Below, in pieces: positions 45,251-51,594 of a stretch of DNA of 64,000 bases. Under the pieces are notes generated by a model. That model saw only the letters and a list, made by a program, of their open reading frames with translations, did no database searches and was not told the DNA's origin. A program made the translations under genes and the position numbers. Origin of the DNA: JBHJGP01 sp050331695 (GTDB lineage Bacteria > Pseudomonadota > Alphaproteobacteria > Geminicoccales > Geminicoccaceae); assembly GCA_050331695.1 (NCBI GenBank), contig JBHJGP010000003.1:248001-312000 (forward strand). Direction: 5' to 3'. Positions within the stretch are counted from its first letter, which is position 1; every line of letters begins with the position of its first letter.

Positions 45251-46629
45251 ACGCCGACATCCTGGTGGTGGACGACGAGATCGCCATTCGAGAGACGGTA
45301 TCGGCAATTCTCGAGGATGAAGGCTACGGCGTCAAAACCGCGGCCAACAGTAGCGAAGCGCTCAAGATCCTCGGACAACGGCCGGTGTCCCTGGTCCTTC
45401 TCGACGTTTGGCTCGAGGGCAGCGAGCTGGATGGTATCGATCTTCTGGCGACGATCCGCGAGCGCGACAATGACGTGCCGGTCGTGGTCTTTAGTGGTCA
45501 CGGCACGATCGAAACCGCGGTGAAAGCGATCCGCCAGGGGGCTTACGACTTCCTCGAGAAGCCCTTCAAGACCGATCGTCTCCTGGTCGTCATGGACCGA
45601 GCCATGGAGGCCCAAAGACTGAAGCGGGAGAACCGGGAGCTGCGTTTGCGGATCGGTCATAGCGACGTGCTGATCGGCGAAACGCCGCCGATGATCCAGC
45701 TCCGCGCCGCCATTCAACGGGTCGCGCCGACCAATAGTCGCGTTCTCATCAACGGCCCCGCCGGCAGCGGTAAGGAGGTCGTGGCGCGCCTCATTCACGC
45801 CGCTTCAAAGCGCGCCGACGGCCCCTTTGTCGCCATCAACGCGGCGACAATGGCGCCTGAGCGGGTCGAGGTTGAACTGTTTGGTCAGGAATTTCGCGAT
45901 GCCAACGGCCGAGCGCAGCTCCAGATCGGCACCTTCGAGCGTGCCCATGGCGGTACCTTGCTCTTGGACGAGGTCTCGGACATGCCGCTCGAGACCCAGG
46001 GCAAGCTTCTGCGGGTCCTTCAGGAACAGCATTTTGTCCGCGCCGAAGGTGGCCGCAGGATCGAGGTCGATGTCCGAGTGTTGGCGTCAACCCACCGCAA
46101 TCTGGAGCAGGAGATCGCGGAAGGTCGGTTTCGTGAAGATCTTTACTATCGTCTGAACGTGGTGCCCTTGACGGTACCGCCGCTGATCGCCCGGCGAGAT
46201 GATATCCCGCTTCTCGTCGAGCATTTCATCGATATGGCGGCGTCCAGCGGTGGCTTGGCGCCGCGCTCGATGAGCCACGAGGCGATGGCGATCCTTCAGA
46301 CGCTGGAATGGCCTGGAAACGTTCGCGAGCTCAAGAACGCGATCGAGCGGATCATGATCATGGCGCCAGGCGATGCGGAAACCCCGATCGGTCCAGGCGA
46401 CCTCCCGCCGGAGCTGTTGAACTCCGCGTCGCGTGACCTCGATCCTACCTCCGGCGAGCTAATCACGCTGCCCTTGAAACAGGCTCGAGAGGCGTTCGAG
46501 CGGGCTTATCTTCGAGCCCAACTGGAGCGCTTCGGCGGCAACATTTCCCGGACCGCGGGCTTTGTCGGCATGGAGCGTTCCGCCCTACACAGGAAGCTTC
46601 GTTCCCTCGAACTCACCACGAGCGACTGA
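45247..46629 (+). CDS. ntrX: Response regulator NtrX
   Basis: A 460-residue NtrC-family response regulator. Phospho-acceptor Asp53 is in LVLLDVWLEGSE. The AAA+ domain has Walker A GPAGSGKE and Walker B LLLDEVSD, but the GAFTGA loop that touches sigma-54 is replaced by a stretch reading QEFRDANGRAQLQIG. NtrX proteins of this class are known to lack that loop, so it probably regulates sigma-70-type promoters. The C-terminal Fis-like helix-turn-helix (NISRTAGFVGMERSALHRKL) is intact. ATG 45247 overlaps the ntrY stop as ATGA. Confidence 0.96.
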   Translation: MNADILVVDDEIAIRETVSAILEDEGYGVKTAANSSEALKILGQRPVSLVLLDVWLEGSELDGIDLLATIRERDNDVPVVVFSGHGTIETAVKAIRQGAYDFLEKPFKTDRLLVVMDRAMEAQRLKRENRELRLRIGHSDVLIGETPPMIQLRAAIQRVAPTNSRVLINGPAGSGKEVVARLIHAASKRADGPFVAINAATMAPERVEVELFGQEFRDANGRAQLQIGTFERAHGGTLLLDEVSDMPLETQGKLLRVLQEQHFVRAEGGRRIEVDVRVLASTHRNLEQEIAEGRFREDLYYRLNVVPLTVPPLIARRDDIPLLVEHFIDMAASSGGLAPRSMSHEAMAILQTLEWPGNVRELKNAIERIMIMAPGDAETPIGPGDLPPELLNSASRDLDPTSGELITLPLKQAREAFERAYLRAQLERFGGNISRTAGFVGMERSALHRKLRSLELTTSD

Positions 46630-46634
46630 AACGC

Positions 46635-48011
46635 ATGAAGGTCCTGATATGCGGCGCCGGGCTGGTGGGCATGAACATCGCGAGCTATCTCGCCCGTGGC
46701 GGCAACGATGTCACGGTCATCGATCAGCGTCCGGAACTCACGCAGCAATTGGCGGAAAGCCTCGATATTCAGGGAATCACGGGCTTCGCGTCCGAGCCGG
46801 ATGTGCTCAATCGCGCCGGTGCCGAGGATGCGGACATGCTGATCGCGGTCACCCAGACCGACGAGATCAACATGATTGCGTGTCAGATCGCCCACAGCCT
46901 CTTCGGCGTGCCCACCAAGATCGCCCGAGTGCGTCGCCAGAGCTATCTAGAGCCGCGTTGGCAGGATCTGTTTAGCCGGGACCATCTGCCGATCGACGAG
47001 GTGATCTCGCCGGAGGTCGAGGTGGCCCGGGCCATCCATCGCCGGCTCGATGTTGTGGGCGCCCTCGACGCGACGCCGTTCGTCGACGACAAGGTGCGTT
47101 TGATGGCGGTGCGTTGCGAGCCGGATTGCCCGGTGCTGGACACGCCCCTCAGGCAATTGACCTACCTCTTTCCGGACCTGCACATCACGATCGTTGCGAT
47201 CCACCGCGACGACGCCACATTCATGCCCAGCGGCGACGACCAGCTCCTCGTCGGTGACGAGGTTCATTTCATCGTCGACACCGCTCACGTCGCTCGGGCG
47301 ATGCATGCGCTCGGCTATGAGGACGAGCCTGCCGAGAGGGTTCTGATCGCAGGCGGCGGCAATATCGGCTTCTATCTCGCCGCCATGCTCGAAGAAACAC
47401 GCGCGCCCGGCAGCATCAAGGTGATCGAAACCAACCCGACCCGCGCCCATCGCTTGGCGGAAGATCTGAGACGCACGCTCGTTCTTCAGGGTGATGCCCG
47501 TGATCTCGATCTCCTGGCCGAAGCCGGCGCCAGCGGTGCCGACGCCATGGTCACGGTGACCAATGACGACGAGGTCAACGTCATGGCCTCGCTGCTGGCC
47601 AAACATGTGGGCTGCCGACGTGCCTTCGCGCTGGTCAACCATGCGAGCTATCGCTCACTGATTGGTTCGCTCGGTATCGACGTGGCGATCAACCCCCGCG
47701 AAACCACAGTCTCCAGCGTGTTGCAGCACACGAGGCGGGGCCGCATCAAAGCGGTCCGTTCCATCAGAGACGGTGCCGCCGAAGTGTACGAGGCGGAGGT
47801 TCTCGAAACGTCCCAGCTTGCCGGGCGGAGCTTGCGGGAAGCGAAGTTGCCCAAGGATCTGTTGGTGGGCGCGGTCGTCCATGGCGACCAGGTGATGATT
47901 GCCCGCGGCGACACCGTCATCCGGCCTCACGACCGGGTCGTTCTTGCCACCGGCGCGGCCGGCGCAAAACACGTTGAAAAGCTGTTTGCCGTCCGGGTGG
48001 ACTATTTCTAG
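46635..48011 (+). CDS. trkA: Trk potassium uptake regulator TrkA
   Basis: A cytoplasmic NAD-binding gating subunit of the Trk potassium transporter. The 458-residue protein is a tandem of two RCK units: the first nucleotide motif is LICGAGLVGMNIASYL (residues 4-19), the second LIAGGGNIGFYLAAML (near 238). Each is followed by a TrkA-C region. No TrkH/TrkG channel gene is in the window. It starts five bases after ntrX; the ntrX-trkA linkage is conserved in alphaproteobacteria. Confidence 0.95.
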   Translation: MKVLICGAGLVGMNIASYLARGGNDVTVIDQRPELTQQLAESLDIQGITGFASEPDVLNRAGAEDADMLIAVTQTDEINMIACQIAHSLFGVPTKIARVRRQSYLEPRWQDLFSRDHLPIDEVISPEVEVARAIHRRLDVVGALDATPFVDDKVRLMAVRCEPDCPVLDTPLRQLTYLFPDLHITIVAIHRDDATFMPSGDDQLLVGDEVHFIVDTAHVARAMHALGYEDEPAERVLIAGGGNIGFYLAAMLEETRAPGSIKVIETNPTRAHRLAEDLRRTLVLQGDARDLDLLAEAGASGADAMVTVTNDDEVNVMASLLAKHVGCRRAFALVNHASYRSLIGSLGIDVAINPRETTVSSVLQHTRRGRIKAVRSIRDGAAEVYEAEVLETSQLAGRSLREAKLPKDLLVGAVVHGDQVMIARGDTVIRPHDRVVLATGAAGAKHVEKLFAVRVDYF

Positions 48012-48035
48012 AGCCCGTTTCGAAGGAGGATGCGC

Positions 48036-48896
48036 GTGGCTCGATTAGCCTATGTGAATGGCCGCTACCTGCCTCTGGCGGAAGCCGTCATCCCTGTGGA
48101 AGATCGGGGCAATCAGTTCGCCGACGGTGTTTACGAAGTGGTTAAGCGCGTCCGCGGTCGACTGATCGACTGGGACCAGCACTGCCGACGGCTGGTTCGG
48201 TCCTGTGAAGCGATTGGTGTCGAGCTTCCGCTAACGCTCAAGGGTCTGCGTGCGGTGGCGGATCACCTTCTCCGCCAGAACCGCCTTGGAGAAGCCCTGC
48301 TCTACATCCAGGTTTCGCGCGGTGTTGCCACCCGGGACCACGCCTTTCCGAAAGACACCAAGCCTTCGATCGTCATGACGGTCCGGCGGCCCCGGTGGGC
48401 GTCCCCGCGGGAACGGCAGTCAGGCGTGGGTGTCGTCACTCAAAGGGATGAACGCTGGGGCCGGTGCGACATCAAATCGATAGCCCTCCTGGCCAATGTG
48501 CTAGCGAAACAAGCTGCCGTACAGTCCCAGGCCAAGGAAGCTTGGCTCGTCACCGGCGATGGGATGGTTCGGGAAGGAAGTTCGTCGAACGCCTACATCG
48601 TCGACAAAAAGGGACGCGTTATCACCCACCCAGCTGACAATCATATTTTGGCCGGTGTGACACGGGCGGCCTTATTGCGAACCCTCATCGAGGATGGGAT
48701 CGACGTGGTTGAGGAACCGTTTCATATCGAGGCGGCCCAGAATGCTGTCGAGGCGTTCATGACCAGCACCAGCAGTTGGGTTTTGCCCGTCGTCAGCCTC
48801 GATCGTCATCCTGTTGGTGTAGGTGAGGTCGGTCCAATTACGCGTCGCGCGATGGATCTGTACAATGCTCACGTTGCTTCCTTGACAGCGGCTTGA
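48036..48896 (+). CDS. D-amino acid aminotransferase (fold type IV PLP enzyme)
   Basis: A 286-residue class IV aminotransferase, most like D-alanine aminotransferase. The PLP lysine is in CDIKSIALLANVLAKQ; EGSSSNAYIV and TSTSSWVLPVVSLD are family motifs; FADGVYEVVKRV is the N-terminal signature. It may feed D-glutamate and D-alanine into peptidoglycan. An in-frame ATG at 48030 abuts AAGGAGG directly, which is too close; GTG 48036 is six bases from it and is the better start. A branched-chain substrate cannot be excluded. Confidence 0.87.
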   Translation: MARLAYVNGRYLPLAEAVIPVEDRGNQFADGVYEVVKRVRGRLIDWDQHCRRLVRSCEAIGVELPLTLKGLRAVADHLLRQNRLGEALLYIQVSRGVATRDHAFPKDTKPSIVMTVRRPRWASPRERQSGVGVVTQRDERWGRCDIKSIALLANVLAKQAAVQSQAKEAWLVTGDGMVREGSSSNAYIVDKKGRVITHPADNHILAGVTRAALLRTLIEDGIDVVEEPFHIEAAQNAVEAFMTSTSSWVLPVVSLDRHPVGVGEVGPITRRAMDLYNAHVASLTAA

Positions 48897-49071
48897 GTGC
48901 CGTCGAAATCGCACCACATTCAACCAAGCGGTGCTTTTGTAGAGTTGCTCGTGTCCTAAAAGCTCTATATCCCTAGGTCTTAGGGGACTTGCTTGCTGAT
49001 CACGGTCCGTTATCGGCACCGTGGAGTTAACAACGAACGGTTTTGAAAGGCCGTTGAAAGGGTGTTCATCA
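48897..49071 (+). promoter_or_regulatory. hfq upstream region with two small inverted repeats
   Basis: A 175-base gap before hfq. TTGCTC (48945-48950) with TATATC (48966-48971) is a poor promoter candidate because the spacer is 15 bases. CCCTA-N5-TAGGG (48971-48985) is a short hairpin. AACGG-N10-CCGTT (49036-49055) would form a leader hairpin 16 bases before the ATG, close to the ribosome site AAAGGG. Hfq binding to its own leader is known in other bacteria; here it is only a possibility. Confidence 0.35.
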
Positions 49072-49335
49072 ATGGCGGCAGAAAAATCGCCCAATCTGCA
49101 GGACGTGTTTCTCAACCATGTCCGCAAAAACAAGATCGCCGTTACTATCTTTCTCATTAATGGCGTCAAACTTCAGGGAGTTATCGGCAGTTTCGATAAC
49201 TTCTGTTTATTGCTGAGGCGCGACGGCCATGTGCAATTGGTGTACAAACATGCTGTGTCGACGGTGATGCCCTCGACGCCGATCCGTCTGTATGACCCGT
49301 CGACCGATGGAGCACCCCCCACTGCGGAAGCCTGA
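49072..49335 (+). CDS. hfq: RNA chaperone Hfq
   Basis: An 87-residue Sm-like protein that forms a hexameric ring and pairs small RNAs with mRNAs. The Sm1 region (LQDVFLNHVRKNKIAVTIFL, GVKLQGVIGSFDNF) and the Sm2 signature VYKHAVSTVMP are complete. The short acidic C-terminal tail is typical of alphaproteobacteria. The frame is open from 49021, but ATG 49072 gives the family N-terminus. Its last 44 bases overlap the hflX frame. Confidence 0.98.
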   Translation: MAAEKSPNLQDVFLNHVRKNKIAVTIFLINGVKLQGVIGSFDNFCLLLRRDGHVQLVYKHAVSTVMPSTPIRLYDPSTDGAPPTAEA

Positions 49336-50725
49336 CACCCGCGAGGGCCCACAAAAACGAGATCGATCCCGCGCTTGCGTTCTGCATCCGATCTTGGGGC
49401 AGGCCGACGGTTCATTCAGTGCCGAGGCCCGTCTCGACGAGGCCGTGGGTTTGGCCGCGGCCATCGATCTAGACGTGGTGTCGGCCTGGAGCGTCCCCGT
49501 TCGAACACCGAGACCGGCGACACTCGTTGGCAGCGGGACGCTCGAGGAACTGACCCGCACGGTTGCCGCCCAAGATGCTACCGTGGTGATCATCGATCAT
49601 CCGCTCAGCGCGATCCAGCAGCGCAATCTGGAACGCGAGTTGAAGTGCAAGGTGATCGATCGAACCGGTTTGATCCTCGAAATCTTCGGCGCCCGGGCCA
49701 ACACCCGCGAAGGTGTTCTTCAGGTCGAACTTGCGGCTCTGTCCTACCAGCGAAGCCGCCTGGTTCGATCCTGGACCCATCTTGAACGACAGCGTGGTGG
49801 CCTTGGCTTCATTGGTGGCCCGGGTGAAAGCCAGTTGGAGATCGACCGCCGCCGGATCGATGAACGGATCGTCAACCTCAAGGCCAGTCTCCAGGATGTC
49901 CGACGAACTCGTGGTCTGCACCGGCGGTCGCGAGAGCGGATTCCCCTGCCGACAATCGCCTTGGTCGGATACACGAATGCCGGCAAATCGACTTGGTTCA
50001 ACAGGCTGACCGGGGCGGGCGTGGTCGCCAAGAACCAGCTATTCGCGACGCTTGATCCAACGATCCGCAAACTGAAGCTGCCGACCCGCGAGGAGGTCGC
50101 GGTCTCGGATACGGTCGGTTTTGTATCCAACCTGCCGACCCAACTGGTCGAGGCGTTTCGAGCGACCCTGGAGGAGGTGACCACGGCGCGACTGATCGTT
50201 CACGTGCGCGATGCCTCCAGTCCGGCCTTCGTGCACCAGGCGAGCGATGTCTATGACGTTCTGACGAGCCTCGGCATCGGTGACGAGGATCAGGGCCAGA
50301 GGGTCATTGAGCTTTGGAACAAAGCCGATCTTCTGTCTGACGATGATCTCAGCGAGCTGGTGCCGGCGACGCACCCGCTGCCCGTGGTCCTGGGCTCAGC
50401 CGTTACGGGCTTAGGCGAAGCGGAGCTTTTGGATGCCATCGCCAAAAAACTGGATCAGGACCGCCATCATCTCCGGATCGAACTCGATGCCAGCCTCGGG
50501 GAGGCGACAGCCGAAATCTTTCGCCGGTCCACGGTCGTCGCCACCGAACACCGCGACGGCCGTCTCATCATGGATGTGGCGGTCGAGCCGGACCAGCTAC
50601 AACGTCTCCAGGCCCTGGCCGAGCGCCATGATATGGTGATGGCCGCGGCGCCGCAGATGATGACGCTGCCAACGCCCAGATCGATATTGCCGGGTCAGGC
50701 TTCGTCCTTGGCCCGCAGCCAGTAA
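49292..50725 (+). CDS. hflX: GTPase HflX
   Basis: A ribosome-associated GTPase that splits stalled 70S ribosomes in E. coli. It has about 477 residues. The N-terminal HflX domain contains LVGSGTLEEL and IIDHPLSAIQQRNLE; LGFIGGPGESQLEIDRRRI is diagnostic. The G domain has GYTNAGKSTWFNRLTG (G1, with Trp where Leu is usual), DTVGFVSNLP (G3) and NKAD (G4). The start at ATG 49292 or 49307 lies inside hfq. It converges on mazG with a 31-base overlap of the coding ends. Confidence 0.95.
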   Translation: MTRRPMEHPPLRKPDTREGPQKRDRSRACVLHPILGQADGSFSAEARLDEAVGLAAAIDLDVVSAWSVPVRTPRPATLVGSGTLEELTRTVAAQDATVVIIDHPLSAIQQRNLERELKCKVIDRTGLILEIFGARANTREGVLQVELAALSYQRSRLVRSWTHLERQRGGLGFIGGPGESQLEIDRRRIDERIVNLKASLQDVRRTRGLHRRSRERIPLPTIALVGYTNAGKSTWFNRLTGAGVVAKNQLFATLDPTIRKLKLPTREEVAVSDTVGFVSNLPTQLVEAFRATLEEVTTARLIVHVRDASSPAFVHQASDVYDVLTSLGIGDEDQGQRVIELWNKADLLSDDDLSELVPATHPLPVVLGSAVTGLGEAELLDAIAKKLDQDRHHLRIELDASLGEATAEIFRRSTVVATEHRDGRLIMDVAVEPDQLQRLQALAERHDMVMAAAPQMMTLPTPRSILPGQASSLARSQ

Positions 50726-51519
50726 GCTTCCAGCCGGTCCAGGCCGGCGTCTTCAAGAACCTGGCCCTCCTCGCGCAAGGTTTCCTCCACCCAATTGAAC
50801 CGGCGCTCGAATTTGCGGTTGCATCGGCTGAGCGCCACCTCGGGATCAATTCCCAGATGGCGGGCGAGGTTGGCGACTGAAAACAGAAGGTCACCCATTT
50901 CGTCCTCAACGCGATCCGCTCCCTGACCTTGATCAACGGACTCCATGAGCTCGGCCAGCTCCAACACGATCTTGGCCAGGACACTTGTCCGGTCCGGCCA
51001 GTCGAAACCGACGCGAGCGACCCTTTTTTGCATCTTGAGGGCGCGGCTGAGCGCGGGCAGAGCGACCGGCAGGTCAGCCAGGATACGGGCATTTTTGGTG
51101 TCGTCCGGCGCCCGCCGGTCGCGCTCTAAACGTTTGGCATCTTCCCACGCCTGGTGCTGCGTTTTGGCATCGGCGATCTGGCCATTACCGAAGACGTGCG
51201 GATGCCGGCGGATCATCTTTGCCGTCACCGTCCTGGCGACGTCGTCGAAGTCGAAGAGCCCTTTCTCGTCCGCGAGATGACTGTGGTAGACGGCCTGCAG
51301 CAGCAGATCGCCCAGCTCGTCGCGCAGATCCGTCATGTCCCCTCGCGCGATCGCATCGGCGACCTCGTAAGCCTCTTCAATCGTGTAGACGGCAATGGTC
51401 TCGAACGTTTGTTCGAGATCCCAGGGGCAACCCCGCTCCGGATGTCTCAGACGGGCCATGACCGACCTCAGTGCCTCGATCGGTGTCTTTCCTGGAACGT
51501 CAGACTTCTCATTTGACAA
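50695..51519 (-). CDS. mazG: Nucleoside triphosphate pyrophosphohydrolase MazG
   Basis: Hydrolyses NTPs and dNTPs to monophosphates, limiting damaged or excess nucleotides. It has 274 residues with two MazG repeats: the first is at about 20-125 (HPERGCPWDLEQT, TIEEAYEVADAI, LRDELGDLLLQAVYH), the second at 150-260 (ELMESVDQGQGADRVEDEMGDLLFSVANLARHLG). The helix-based EExxE and ExxD metal motifs are present. TTG 51519 is the start, with AGGGA eight bases before it. Its end overlaps hflX by 31 bases. Confidence 0.94.
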   Translation of the reverse strand: MSNEKSDVPGKTPIEALRSVMARLRHPERGCPWDLEQTFETIAVYTIEEAYEVADAIARGDMTDLRDELGDLLLQAVYHSHLADEKGLFDFDDVARTVTAKMIRRHPHVFGNGQIADAKTQHQAWEDAKRLERDRRAPDDTKNARILADLPVALPALSRALKMQKRVARVGFDWPDRTSVLAKIVLELAELMESVDQGQGADRVEDEMGDLLFSVANLARHLGIDPEVALSRCNRKFERRFNWVEETLREEGQVLEDAGLDRLEAYWLRAKDEA

Positions 51520-51529
51520 GGAATATTTC

Positions 51530-51540
51530 CCTATGATAGG
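51530..51540. promoter_or_regulatory. Palindrome in the mazG / Ig-repeat gene divergent region
   Basis: A perfect odd palindrome, CCTAT-G-ATAGG, at the left side of a 75-base gap between two divergent starts. It touches the mazG ribosome site, so a bound protein would block mazG. It may be an operator; no regulator is encoded next to it, and it could be chance. Confidence 0.25.
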
Positions 51541-51594
51541 TGCATGGGCATAGTTTGATTGACCTTTGAGCCCCCAGCATCAAGGAATTGCCCC

